A DNA stretch of 64,000 nucleotides from assembly GCA_018806985.1 (NCBI GenBank), contig JADANN010000375.1:1922001-1986000 (forward strand). The letters are read 5' to 3'. Shown piece by piece: positions 11,481 to 24,200 of this stretch; the first letter of the stretch is position 1; each line of letters begins with the position of its first letter. Below the pieces are notes generated by a model. The model had not been told where the DNA came from. It worked only from the letters and a program-made list of their open reading frames with translations, and did no database searches. The position numbers and the translations under genes were made by a program. Source of the stretch: Angiostrongylus vasorum. Taxonomy: Eukaryota; Nematoda; Chromadorea; Rhabditida; Metastrongylidae.

Positions 11481-11851
11481 TTTTGCTACCAGTTTAGAAG
11501 ACAGTATAATATGATATAGCGCAGTCATCAAAAGCGAATTTCTTTACGTAAGAAACACAAATTCCATGGATATCAATCAAGGACTACTGTGCATTAATTT
11601 CCATTACTCAAAAATCTAAAAAGAATCTCAGTGAAGTATTCTCGAATTACTTGGTTTTAGTTGTTCTTAAGGATTTTTTTGCAACTTAAGTGTTCAGTGA
11701 AGTTAAAGTAACTCGTTCGGAAATGGGAAAACGACGGTTAACTCGTACACTGAGGTGGCACTCTGAGGATGCTAACATGAATTTTGAAATCCATGTCTTA
11801 ATCTACTGAACAGCGTAAATAGTCAAAAAAAGATTTAATTGGATATTCTCT

Positions 11852-12155
11852 GCAGGTGGCGAGTGTGGTGCAGTGGTCGGAGGCGCCCTGCAACATAACG
11901 TAGAATCGATCCCGGCGCCTTATGTTCACCAAGTCTTCCATTCCTCCGGGGTGCCAGACTTGTTTGGGAGAATAGCAGCACTGATTGCATACATCGGTAG
12001 TGCACTGCTAGTCATTGTAAAGGCCAGATATGCATCCAATCGCCTTAGTGATGTCGAATGCTCAGCGCATCCCTCAGAGATTGACCAACAGCCATAGCTT
12101 TATCCTTTACCCTTTATCCTTTATCGTTTATCCTTTATCCTTTATTCTATCTGTG
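11852..12155 (+). mobile_element. SINE-1 with expanded TTTATCC tail
   Basis: Head GGCGAGTGTGGTGCAGTGG (A box) and GAATCGATCCCGGCGCC (B box), full body, then GAATGCTCAGCGCATCCCTC and a tail of several TTTATCC/TTTACCC units (about 12,098-12,150). This is the clearest example of the family's tail microsatellite. Confidence 0.85.
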
Positions 12156-13329
12156 CAAAATAACAATCTCCTTCGAAAATAATAGAAGTGTGTGTTACGC
12201 CTTTCAATACAAATCTCATTTAGTACTTTTCACTACCGCCTTCAAAAAAAGTGACCTCTTATGAAGTGAAGCTTATTCGCCATGATACGTTCACGAATAT
12301 CTGCTATCCTCAAAAGTATAAATACTGTAGGTTAGATCAATTTCTTTGTTTTTTCCCTTTAATGGATTTCTTTGATTCATACAGATTGCTGTATACCAGA
12401 TTGACCGAACGATGCAACTTGTTTACCTAACCACCACAATGATAAAGTGGTGGAATTTATCATTAAGCGCTTTAAGCACGATACTGAATGTTTTTTGCTC
12501 AGTAATGGCTTGCACATGTGGTCTGCGATTTCATCTAATTTGTGTGGTCACCTAAGTTGAGAAGAAATCCGACATTTCTATCTGGATATTCAGGTAGGGA
12601 TAAACTTATACCATGGTGGAACACCGCAAGCTATCAGTGGCTATCTTTTAACAAAAAAGAGTAGAATACGATTTGGGACATTGACCTTTAGTTGATTTCG
12701 TCTTATTAAAAAATTTTGTTCTTACGAAATGTCTTTATGAACCGAAACGAGTTCATATCCCCATTGAGAGCCAAAATGCTTGCTAACCATTTCATGTCAG
12801 CTCATCAGGGGCAGTGTTTTAGAGCACAAAATGGGTCATGGTACAGAAGTATGAAGTTCTTCATGCCCCCACCAACTGTCGATGCCCACTGAATAGCTCC
12901 GGTATGAGGATACGAGTAGAGTTCACCGGTGCCTTCTGGAGCTACTTGGTGACTACACATGATACGTGTGAATATTTCGAGAATTTTCTGGATTATCTAA
13001 AATTTCATGGAATTTTGTTTTTTTTTCCTTTCCTTCAAAACTAAGGTCTCTTAATGCGTGGTCCACGTGATCGAATTTTGTCCAGTTTTCCGTTGTCCAA
13101 CGACCGATTGCAGATAATTCTGCGATTTTCGCGCGCAAGAACGATTAGAGCCAACAATCGTCGCTGAACCGTGTGTTCTGGCCAGTCAACAACTGTGTGC
13201 TGGCGGGGCCGTCCTCAACGACTAGCCATTTTTGGAAGTCGTGCCGCCCACTCAAACCAGACAACGGAAAAAATATCCGCCTTAGGTCAACCAAATCTTC
13301 TATCCGTCCACGGTCCATGAATTGGAAAC
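12156..13329. other. Mostly unassigned; old nRTE trace
   Basis: At 12,500-12,640 the order GTCTGCGATTTCATC, GTTGAGAAGAAATCCGACATTTC and TATACCATGGTGG weakly follows nRTE. A minus-strand frame at 12,953-13,138 has a transposase-like feel that I could not confirm. No gene called. Confidence 0.3.
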
Positions 13330-13470
13330 AAACATTTCTGAGAAGAGCTTCCTCTAAAGAACGGCGATTGCCCCTGCTGAAGAGCGCTGGCGGTTCTAGC
13401 AGAGCTACCTTGGAATTTCAGGAAGAAATAACACAACCAGCATTTGACTAAATTTTTTATTTCTAGCACG
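13330..13470 (+). mobile_element. SINE-3 3' fragment
   Basis: GCGCTGGCGGTTCTAGCAGAGCTA and GGAATTTCAGGAAGAAATAA match the body of the copies at 61,560-61,640 and 62,545-62,620. Confidence 0.4.
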
Positions 13471-13944
13471 TAAAGTCTTCAAGCAGGGTTCTTGTCCCAA
13501 GACTTTCGAAGATGGCAAATTAGAGACAGAGGTTAAGGAAAGCTAGGATTCGTGCAATATGTGAAGTCGAGTTATACAAATAAATTCACGAGTAGTCAGA
13601 TTTCGGCATATTGTATCGTACTCGATGATTTCGGTCATCTAATCGCAAGAGTCGTTGTCATCGTAGGCAGGTCTCAGTCGGGAAACAGTAACTTTCCTAC
13701 TGGTCTTGCGACTGTTTGTGGCTGTAGATTTGTGGTGCTTGACAGGGCTATCTGATTCCAAACAGAGCCATCCCCACTAGTGTTTAACTGTCAATAAGGA
13801 AGCAAGATCAGCGATCCTCCAGCTATTATACGCCGAGCCCGAGCACTAACTCGACAGTGGGCGAGGTTGATAGGTGCAAGGCAAGCAAACAAATTGAAGA
13901 ATTTAAGAGGTGTCCACGTCATATGAGGGCGAGAAGTGTCTAAA

Positions 13945-14035
13945 TAAGTGCTTAAGATTGATCTGGGGAGCAGAAATCGATACTGAACCCAGTTAAGCTG
14001 ATGTGAAAAAAAAGAAAAGGTAGTAAATAAAAAAG
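13945..14035 (+). mobile_element. SINE-2 distal fragment
   Basis: GATTGATCTGGGGAGCAGAA, CTGAACCCAGTTAAGCTGATG and GTAGTAAATAAAAAAGTAC are the distal end of SINE-2. The rest of the copy is not visible upstream. Confidence 0.6.
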
Positions 14036-14156
14036 TACAGTTGGGAGGCAGAACAGTGAATATCAATATTGATCGTTAATAAAGTTATCATAACTATTTT
14101 GTCACATAGATCGATATTTTTAAAATTCGATTTCTGTAGGATACAGTACTGATAAT

Positions 14157-14395
14157 AGGGCTCCTGTAGCATAGTGGTCGGAGGCGCCTTGCAACCCACG
14201 CGTGGAATCGATTTCCATGCCCACGGCCCACCAAACCTTCCATCCCTCCGGGGTCGGCAGATTGGTACCAGACTTGTCTGGGAGGGTAGCAGCACTGGCC
14301 CGATACATCGGTGGGCCACCCCCCAGTCATGGTGGAGGCCGAATATGCATTCAACTACATTCAACTTAGAGCCAGGAGCTTTATCTTTGTACGAT
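14157..14395 (+). mobile_element. SINE-1 copy, 3' shortened
   Basis: GGCTCCTGTAGCATAGTGG and GGAATCGATTTCC give the A and B boxes. The body is well kept (CCAGACTTGTCTGGGAGGGT). The 3' part jumps from GCATTCAACTACATTCAACT to GAGCTTTATC, so the cytosine-rich 3' box is deleted. Confidence 0.75.
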
Positions 14396-15485
14396 ACTGA
14401 TATTCGGAGTCTTTTCAGTTTTTTTAAAATTTCACAATATTTCCCTTAAAAATCGAAAAGCAGTGGGAGCTAATAGGAATAAAATGCATCTTGCTTTCTT
14501 TATACGAGCAGAACACCGGTTTTTATTTTTGACCTTTTTCCTTTGAATCACGAAGCGACAGTATATCCCTCGAGGATCTAAACTATGAAAATCGGACCGG
14601 TGTCGAGAGTGCATCTCTTTGTCTTTAGAAGGCATTGTTCAAGTGTCTTGTGTGGTGTACTTAACTCTTTCGGTGAGCTTGAAGTACAAGCCGATGTTCA
14701 GCGAGGAGCTGAAGCAACCGTCCCAGGTGCGCAAGAACGTCAGACAGAATCAATTTGTATGAAGAGCAAGAGATATGAAACCCAGGAAGCAAGAAATAGG
14801 ATCAACGTTAACTGTAAATCCCTCCAAATTTTGAAAAAAAAATCCGGGACAAATTAATAACCCTTCATCCCTTCTAAAATACATTTTAGCCTTTCCTCGA
14901 TGCTAAAGACGTTCTCAAGGCTGTTGAACAATGTTTGAAAAACGACTAAAAGATTTTTTCGACGTTTTGGAAAAAAGGAAAATAAAATAAAATATTATTC
15001 TGTCTACTAATCCCTTTCCTTAACATTTCAAATTATCAACGAGCGGTGAGTGGGCTTATGTGGTAGAATGTTGACGGGAAGCGAACAATCAGCCAAATAG
15101 TTCTCTGCCTCATTGCGTCTCAAGGCAGACAATTCGACTCAGGAACCACAAGCGCAATATTTTTCCCATTAGAGTGACACTAAAATCATAAGCGTTTTGA
15201 AGAGTTAGATTTATTATCAGGCCATTAAATCACCGTGTCCGAGATACCCAGAGTCCTTATTCACTTCTGGGAGGAGTTGTGCCACTTCTGATGAATAGCG
15301 ATAGTTCTAAGACATCTGACGAAGCTATTGAATTCAATAAAACTTTACTAAAATGTTTGTAAGTTTTGCAGTATTTATACTTGATTTTAATTGGATTTTG
15401 ATCTGCAGCCATCTCCTTGTGTATGTTAAGTTCATAGGCGAAATAACCACATTTCGCACTAAGAAAGTGAAAAACGATAAGGATT
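14396..15485. other. Unassigned sequence
   Basis: No supported gene. The open frame at 14,585-14,857 has no family features or splice partners. Confidence 0.3.
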
Positions 15486-15750
15486 TTATCGTTGATCAAT
15501 CGCTGAGGGATATGCCATGCATTCAGCTGCATACGTAGAGTAATGCAGGTGATTGAGTGCTTATTAAGCCTATACAACAATTTCCGAAGCCCTGACAATG
15601 CATTAGTTTGGTGGTTTTCTCCTCCCACCCAGCCAAGTCTTGCCGGCTTAGGAGTGATAGTGGGCCTAGTTAACGCTGATCCCGGAATCGAACCAAGGAC
15701 CGAGTGTGTATTACAGAACACCTTTAACCACTGCCGCACACCAGTCCAAG
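15486..15750 (-). mobile_element. SINE-1, diverged
   Basis: Minus orientation: TCAATCGCTGAGGGATATGCC near 15,497, TGATTGAGTGCTTATTAAGCC, and at the head GAATCGAACCAAGGAC with TTTAACCACTGCCGCACAC, the reverse complements of the B and A boxes. The middle (CCCAGCCAAGTCTTGCCGGC) differs from other copies. Confidence 0.55.
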
Positions 15751-16451
15751 CTTCTTGTTATTAACCCCTTTCACATATTTACTGTAATGTTTTCGGAGTC
15801 AAGTGCTTCGGAGACTATAGTAAATAATGAGAATGGACCATACATGGGTGGGTGGGCGTGGGAGCGCTTAGTGGTCATTCTCTTGGAAGCGGCGGCTGCT
15901 GCAACACATCTCAATCACCAATCCGTCAAAACTTCAGAAGCAGTTCATTTCAGGCTACTTTCGCAATAGGGTTTTTTAAATATGGCTTTATCTTTAATGT
16001 ATTTCTATTGTAAGATATATACGTCTTTGTTTTTCTTAACCATTGCTAGTAGTTGTTAGTAAGTGAACACAAGAATGAAATTCTAATAAGAAGCACAGCT
16101 TTCCTTTCAAAAAAAGTTTACCAACTTTAGTCGAGGCTCAGCTAGTTCTAGGAAAATGGGAAAGTCAAGTCCCTGTAGTGAAAAGGGTGAAAATTTACAA
16201 ATGCCATAAAAAATTTTTCAGTAAGGCGTAACATTTCTACCACTGCGCCACGCGCGCGTTATATTATTTAAAAGCGTAGAATTATCATAGAATTATAAGT
16301 AAAAAGGCAGTGGTGATTGTGGATACTCTCTTAGTTGGGAAAATTCGTTTGTTCGCACTCTGTGCGCTCCTCTCCCCTTTCTCCCAATTACTTCATCTGA
16401 ATAACAGAACGACATCTTTTTTTTATACAGCATTCATTTTACTTTATCATT
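15751..16451. other. Unassigned sequence
   Basis: No gene or repeat recognised. Confidence 0.3.
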
Positions 16452-16745
16452 TTAACAAATGATGCCTGTAGCGCATTCGTTAAGGAGGCTCTGCACACGC
16501 AGAACACTTTGGTTCGATCCAGCATCTTGGGAAGCGAAGCACTCCATCCCATATGGGTCGGGAAAATTCTATCCGACTTCTCTGGCAAGACGAAAAACCG
16601 TTGAATCGAAACATCGGTTGTTTCCTGCAAGCTATTGCAAAGGATAATAACGCATTCAATCACCTCTACAATGATACGAATGGAGTGGAATGCATGACTC
16701 ACCCCTAAGAGATTGATAAAATTCAAACTGTTTATCCCTAATACG
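16452..16745 (+). mobile_element. SINE-1 copy
   Basis: ATGCCTGTAGCGCATTCGTTA (A box), GGTTCGATCCAGC (B box), body with CCGACTTCTCTGGCAAGAC, then GGAATGCATGACTCACCCC, GATTGATAAAATTC and a TTTATCCC tail. Confidence 0.7.
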
Positions 16746-17279
16746 TCTTATAGCACGAAACCAGTGATTTATTTGAACTTCATAGATTCTAAAGTTCTTC
16801 TTTTTTCCTTAAACTCTCTAAAGTTCTCCTTTCTCTATTTTCCAACTTTCTCAGGAAATGATGAAGGTGATTTTGATACGTAAACTGATCCAAGTGACGG
16901 ATTCAATTGCCGTTGTTGTAAGCAATTTTCTGGATGCGCTCGTAAAATGTTACTGATGGCAACGTCGTTAATGTTCATAGTAGCTCTGTCGCTTCGTGAA
17001 GATGAAAAAGTGACGACCCGAAATTCGAAGCAAACTTACCCGTATGCTAAAAAAAACAACTTGTACTCATTTTCGTTTTTCAAGAGCTCATTCAGGATAT
17101 CTGAGTTTTATCTAAAAGGATTTTTCAAGGTACCCAAGCCTCTCGTCCCACCGGTCTCGAAAAATCAGTATTAGACTTGTCTTGAGAGGTGCTCCCAATC
17201 CACAAAAGTAGATGATCGCCTACAGTGAATACCTGGGAACGTCGAAGCACGACTAGCACAGTATTTTTGAAAGAATTAA
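16746..17279. other. Unassigned sequence
   Basis: No supported gene or repeat; the open frame at 16,947-17,174 has no recognisable features. Confidence 0.3.
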
Positions 17280-17674
17280 CTCGATACTCGATACTCGAAC
17301 GGCCCGTCCTCACTAGTTGTGCGAGCCCCAGCATAATCACCATTTTTCGGAGAATTGCTGGTTAAGCCGTTGTGGTTCCCTGGAATCCCGAGGACAGCCT
17401 GGCCAAAGTCTGCCCCAGGTCGTCACCACGACAGGCAGTCGCAGTTCTTGTGGATCAGAGGGAGATTTACCACCATGCGACTTTGAAACCAGGACGGTGG
17501 TGGATTCTGGTATTGGTATTGGTTTACTCTTAGCTAGGCTTCCTAATGGAAACGTCGGACTCCTTCTCAGCTTGGGAGACCCTGCTGGGGTATGAATCCC
17601 TCCGCTGTACATCGCAGTCCGACACCCAGGAACACCTCCCAGCCACGATGAGGCGGTGAACCGTTGGGAGGTTA
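17280..17674 (-). mobile_element. nRTE, full length
   Basis: Reverse-oriented complete copy: tail side CGATACTCGATACTCGAACGG, then GAGCCCCAGCATAATC, and the 5' end GATGAGGCGGTGAACCGTTGG near 17,650. The minus-strand frame across it (17,337-17,696) is a by-product with no RTE protein similarity. Confidence 0.75.
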
Positions 17675-18244
17675 ATAAGAATTTATTCAATAACATTCCT
17701 GGAAAGGACCAACATCCTCGTGCTGCAGCCTAGTGCGAACGCCCACCCGAAGAACATCGTGGATGGCGGATAAAATGAAACGAATCGAATGGAAGAAGGG
17801 ATGGAACCGACACGATGCGATGTGTGACGTCGGGTTATGTAAAATAGATAGAGATAAGATTTGAGGTGCTTTATTGGCAAACTGGTGTTCACAATGATTA
17901 TTTCCACAGTCTTAACGTTTAACCGAACTTCTCATTGCCGTTCTCCGAAATTCCTGCAGAATCCTCGTGATGATGAATCGATCCTGGAATAACTAGGACA
18001 AAAGAATGATCTGAAGCTTTTACCTTTCTGCTACTACGTGCGCATCCCTCAAGCTTTTTTTTGTTCCACATTGTTCTTTTCTCAAGATTGTTGCTCCAAT
18101 GACCTTCTTGTTATTTCTCCTGGTCACGGAAACTCACTTCAGATTTCTAATTCTCTTAATTCAAGAAAGAGAATTCGAATTCCAGAAAATTCTCCAGACT
18201 AAAGATTATCGACATATCAATGACATACATATGACTACCGAGCT
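17675..18244. other. Upstream region of the phospholipase-B-like gene
   Basis: No repeat recognised here, which is unusual for this window, so it may hold the promoter of the gene starting at 18,245. I see no definite TATA box or trans-splice acceptor directly before the start codon. Confidence 0.3.
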
Positions 18245-21200
18245 ATGCTTAACATTCTTCTCTTATTCTGCTTAATTCCGTTCCGTCTTCATGCTGTCGA
18301 TGATGTTCTACGAATTGAATACGAGTTGATGAACGATACGGAATTCCACGAGAGTTGGATGCAGCTCATTTCATTGCAGGTCGGTTGAAAGTCTCAATTT
18401 CGAAATGGTTTCATTTATTTTCTCAATTGTTTTACATTCTGTCTCAGTTTCCCCTTTTCCTTCTTTCATTCTGAAATCTTCTTCAAGTGACTTACACCGG
18501 CAATCGAAGTAATTTTATTAATAAAGTTTCTTAGAATTTTGAACGCTGTCCTTATCAAGAGTGGTTTCAAGAAAAAACCTTTGGTGACTCCGTTTAAGAG
18601 ATTTATTTATAAATGCACTCATTCTTCAGTGGTGCTGAGATATTTGCAAATCTCCGAATTGCATGTGCCTGCGGTGGGTATCGAACCCGCTATTACCATT
18701 TCCGGGGAATAACATGTTCACCACCCCACCATCCAGGTCCTTCATTTCGCCTTTCTCTCAGCTGTGTTTTATAGGTGCTATCAGCAACCATATGTCAACG
18801 GGGTTGATCTGGGGAACAGTTATCGATATTGAACTTAGTTAAGCTGAATGGAGAAGAAGAAAAAGCAGTAAATAAAAAGCGGTTACATTGCACTAATTTT
18901 TTCTTCAGAAGTAAGTGCGACAAATAAAGAATAAACTAGCATATGATTACTAATTTTGTTGAAGATAATGATTGGTCTGCATTTAACTGCGGGCAGCTTA
19001 TCTTGCAATTTGATGCTTCGTATTCAAAAAAAGTTTGCACTCTTCTGCACATGTAATGCATGTTTTCAAAGTGCAGACTTCTCTTTGTGGTTTTTTGAAT
19101 TCCATTGCTTTTATATTCATATTAAATTCTGCTTAATTCTGACTAATAAAAGCTCTAAAGCTCTCGGCGTTGGTCATTCCCTGAGGGATGCGCCATGCAT
19201 TCGACTTCATTAAGCATCGTACGGAGGTGATTGAATGCATATCTGGCCTCTACAATGACTCGCGGTGGCCTACCAATGTATCGAGCCAGTGCTGCTATCC
19301 TCTCAGACAAGTTTGGTACCAATTTGCCGACCGCGGAGGAATAGAAGGGCTGGTGGGCCATGAGTGCTGGGATCGATTCCATGTGTGTTGCAGGACGCCT
19401 CCGACCACTGCGCCACACGCGTCCGATTCTTCTGACTAATAGTGTTCAAAAAAGGCAAATTCGAATGCTTTTTTTTGCACACGAAACTTCTAAACTATAA
19501 TCAGCTGTTCTAATCTTCCTCATTGGAAGGCACGTAAAAAAAGCGGCTCTGAAGAAGGCGATACTGCCGAAATGTCAGCTACTGTTGTACTGTATTGTGT
19601 TTTTTTATGGAAGCAAATGTATGCTGTTTAACAACTTCGCGATTGCTGAACAAGAAAACGACGCATTCATATTCCAATGCCGAGGTTAATAGAAAGTCGA
19701 TCCTGGGAACTGGCTAGTCACTCCCACCGACTTTCTATTAACCTCGGCATTGATCAAATAATTCTTTATATTCTTCTTGAGCAAACACGTGGTGCTATTC
19801 CAGTTTTTTATTGCGATAAAAGTGACGTTTCGGTGGATTTCGCCTTCCTCAAAGTCTGGAAAGGTCAAGGGAACCAACGTGATTGAAATCGTGGCACTGG
19901 TCAATGATATTTTCACCCAACAATCCAAATCCAGGGATTACCCGGGAGAAATCAAAGCAGTGCAAGATGGACCATAATGTTTACGAATGGAATTATTCAA
20001 TTTATAGCTATCAATACTATTGCACGACTACATTTAAGTTCAGATCGTTGGCGGACTTGAACAGAAACGAGGAGCGAATCCATCTCACCCATTTTACTCA
20101 TCGCAGCTTAAGCTTGCCGACTGCAAGTTTTTTTATGTTCTTCGATGGCTAACATAGAAAAAACTTCAATAACCAAGACGTCCACTGCCGAAAGTGCCAG
20201 CAGAAGCCCGGCGGATCACGAGGAGCCGAAAATTTACAGCCGTAGATTACAGCCGTAGATTTATTAAATTTGCATCTTCTTAGTGAAGATTTTTTGTTGG
20301 GTTTTCTAATGGCCTTTGTTTCAAGTAAAAAAAATCCTTCTATGAACTGGCATAATTTCATTTGAAGTCGAATCCTATGAAATTGCTTTTCAGGCAATAC
20401 AATTGCATAGTAGAAAAGGTTGGACGTAGATGAAATTTCGTACATTGCCAAGAAAATTTCTCGTTTCTAAAGCATCTCAAAAAAAGGAGATGAAGAACGT
20501 TCAGAGAGGACGAAATAATTGAATAATCCCTGAAAAGTCGTAGACAATAGAAAGTGCCATGATTTTTATGACAAGGCCGTCCGCTTGCGATTCCTGAAGG
20601 ACTATAAGAAATAATCCGGAACATTTTCTGAGTAACCACAATGATGTTGGGATGATTGCAAAACTCCGGACCGCAGGTGTCTACGGTGGGGAACGAACGC
20701 GCTGTTGTCCTTTCCGGGGAGTAGCGCGCTCACCACCACACCATGCGGGTCCTTCGTTTCGCCTGTCTCTCAGCTAGTTCTATCGATCTCTGCCATCAGC
20801 AATCACCTACCAACGGGATTGATATGGGGAGCCCAAATCGGCAAGGAACCCAGTTAAGCTGAGGCTGATGTCAAAATCACAACGTTAACTTTTTTATTTA
20901 CTGCCTGTTACAATTTTTCGCGGGAGGGTATTATGTGTGATTCAACGTAATGATCCTGAGATGTTTGCAAAACTCCGGCCAGCAGGTGTCTGCGGTGGGG
21001 AACTACTTTGAATCACAGGTAAATGGTGGGTTAATTGTTTTCCTAAATTAAGCAATCGTATAGCTCAGGGTTTAGAGGTGTCTTGTAATACATACATATT
21101 CTCTGGTTCGATTCCAGGCCCTAGGTTAGATTCCAATAACTACGCAGGCTGTCCATTCCTTCGGAGTCGGCAAATTGGTATAAGAACTGGCAGCGAAGAT

Positions 21201-24200
21201 AAAAGCACGGAGTTAAGACTGTGCCGACCAAATATGTCAGTCACGTCTAGAATATTACGAATTGGATATAATGCGCGGCACATTCATAAGGGTTTGGGAA
21301 GCGCCGATGCTTTATCCTTTATCCTTTAATATAGTCGATAAATTTTAAGATTTGAAATGAGCCTGTTTACTACTGATTTTAGTCAAACCAACTAGAACAA
21401 CAAAGTATCAACTATCCGCTCTCGCTGTCGTCTCTGAACTCGTGCATTCGTGTACCGCCGACGGATTCCGAGGATACAGCAGATTCATTAAGACCGACGT
21501 CGGTTTCAATTTATGCCGACATCGGACACATGACCACTTACTGCAGGTCGAACCTCACACTTTTGCAAGCAGGTCAGATGTTATTCATTTATGAAGCTTC
21601 TTGAAATAATAAGTAGATGTGATTTCATGTCAAAATGAATATTTGGTTGCATTTCATGTTTTTTGTCGTTTCTTTTTCTTCTTCAATTTACTCTTTGGAT
21701 CCTTCGTCAATTATACTTCGCGTTGAAACTTTTTTTTTCAACGAACTGAAGTGATCATTTCAAAAAAATGCGCAGCAATCAAAACTTTAGTGGTGACGTG
21801 TGCTCATGGATGTAAAACTGTGGTGTACAGCAAGAAATTCATCATCCGGCAAAGTAATCTAAGCTGAAGATTACTTACTTGGATACTTACTTGGACGGTC
21901 CACCTTCACGAGCTGTGCGGACCCCAGCACATATGCCATTCGTTCCTTTCTCTCGCAATCGTAGTCCAAGGTGGTGGTCTTGTTCGAGCATAGTATCGCT
22001 TGCGAGTCTCGTACCATGATTTATAAAACAACTGCAGCTGCGGGTACAGCTGATTAACTTTGTTTACGAACACGTCGGCCCAAAGTGTAGGTGGTCGTCC
22101 TAAGGGACGTTTGCATTCTCTTGGAGTCCACTCTACTGTTCTTTTCGTCGCCCGTTCTTCTCATTATGTGACCGGCCCATCTGTGTTTCGCTATCGATGT
22201 ATATTCTCCTGGATCTCAAAGATGTGACATATTTCGAAGGTCAGAGCTTCGCATTCCTGCTAGATATTGAGAGTGCCGGTTATATTTCAGAAGACATCGC
22301 TCAAGCGCTCTGGGAGTAGTGCGAAGCATTCTTGACGTAGTTAAAGTATTAACCAATGTCTTCGCAGCATAACAGAGCGCTGGGAAGACCGTAGAATCGA
22401 AGAGATGAGCGCGGATTTTCGCGTCCTTCAGTTGGTCGGTGGCTTCTTTGAGAGGCCCGAATGCGGCCCAAGCTGCTCTCCTTCTTCCATCTATTTCCTT
22501 CTTCATGTTGTTTTCCATGTTCATTGATCGCCCAAGGTATACGTGCGAGGTGGTATCTGCAATGAGAGAACCATCCAAATCAATTTTTCCGCCTTCGCAC
22601 TATGGGTTTTTCATGAACTGGGTCTTTTTTTCGATTTATGCGAAGTCCGATCTTTTTCCCCCGCTTCGTTGAGCTCGTTGGTCATCATCTCTGCTTCGCT
22701 AGTACTGCTTGAGAAGATGACAATGTCATGGGCTAAACGAAGGTTTGATAGGGAATTTTCCATCAATACGTATGCCTTTCTCATCCCAGACGAGTGACTT
22801 CATTATCCACTGCCGTGCGGCACTGAACAGCTTTGGCGATACTGTGTCGCCCTGTCGAAACCCTTTTTCCTATGGGTATGGTAAGAGGTCGATGGAAAAG
22901 CTGTATTTTCGTAGTGCAGTTCCGATAACAGTCGCACAGAGTTCTTATGTAGGACGGGTCCACTCCTTGGTCGACGAGCGCTGATAGGGTTGCATTCATT
23001 TCGACACTGTCAAACGCGTTTTCATAATCGACAAAGGTTAGGCCTAGAGGCAGGTGGTATTCCCGAAAACTTCGATGACCCTGGACACGGTTTGGATGTG
23101 ATCCATACAGCAAAATCCTTTTCGAAATCCTGCTTGTTCGACTGGTTGCGCCTCATCCAATGTCCTTGATATGCGCAAGAGGATAATCTTCGTGAACAGC
23201 TTGTAGAGTACACTCAACAAGCATATGGGACGATAGTTACGAAGATCCCTTCGGTCACCTTTCTTAGGTAGGATGACCGTGCGCGACGTTCTCCACTGGG
23301 CTGAAATTTTTTTTCTTTTGGAGGTAGGCTACCACATGATTTGCGAGAACTACATGTAAATTGTGGCTTCCAGCTTTAAGAAAATCAGCGGTGGTATTAT
23401 CGGGTCTTGGAGCTGTGCCTGTCTTCATGCTTCCTATCGCAGCTCGAACCTCCGACGAAAGAATTCCAGGTGGTTTTCCTCCAGCAGTGATATTAGAGTC
23501 CCTGACGGGTATTGTGGAACGGAAAAGGTTGGTGTAGAACGTTTCCGCTATTAATTCCATATCATGGCGGGAACTTTTGACGATCCCATCTTCGTTCATC
23601 AGGGCTGACGGCGGAACATTACAATCACACAACTCCCGACGGCATTTTTTTCAGACTGCTTCTTTTCTCTGCTGCTTCCAGTAGTTTCTTCTGCTTCTAC
23701 CGTTGTAGATCTTCCTGCAAAGCTATTCTGCAGCTGGCATTTATTAATAGCCATGTCAAACGTGTTGCAGTAGGATCAAGCTTCAGTTTCCTTCTCTTTT
23801 CGAGCAACTCCTTAATAGTGACAGAGATGCGATGCGATCTTCTTGCTTGAGGAACTGAGGCGAATCCGGCACAGTTTTTCAGTCCTTCGACAAGCAGCTC
23901 GTAGTCTTCTGTCGGATCTTCTTTAATCTGCCAGTCACGTTTGGATAAGGCTTCGTTCAGAATGTTCTCGTCGTATACAGCTAGACTTTTTTCTTCGTGG
24001 TCGATGAAGAGAGTTCTTTTTCCAGCTTGTGGCTGAATCGAATCATCGCGCGAAGAAGGCGGTGATCGGAACCAGTACAGAATGACGGGACTACCGATGT
24101 GTCAAGTAAGCACCATCTTCTGTTTGTCAGAATATGGTCGATCGCCGCATGAGTCATGCCGCTGGGAGACTCTCATGTCCAGCGGCGCCTTTCTTTCCTC

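Noticed and set aside
12953..13300. Possible Tc1/mariner transposase trace on the minus strand (RWTTENWTKFDH)
   Set aside because: Only a short stretch resembles the WT..W motif; no DDE/D residues or terminal inverted repeats could be found.
15257..15739. 160-codon minus-strand open frame
   Set aside because: Half of it overlaps a decayed SINE-1 (reverse A and B boxes at 15,680-15,745) and the rest shows no family features.
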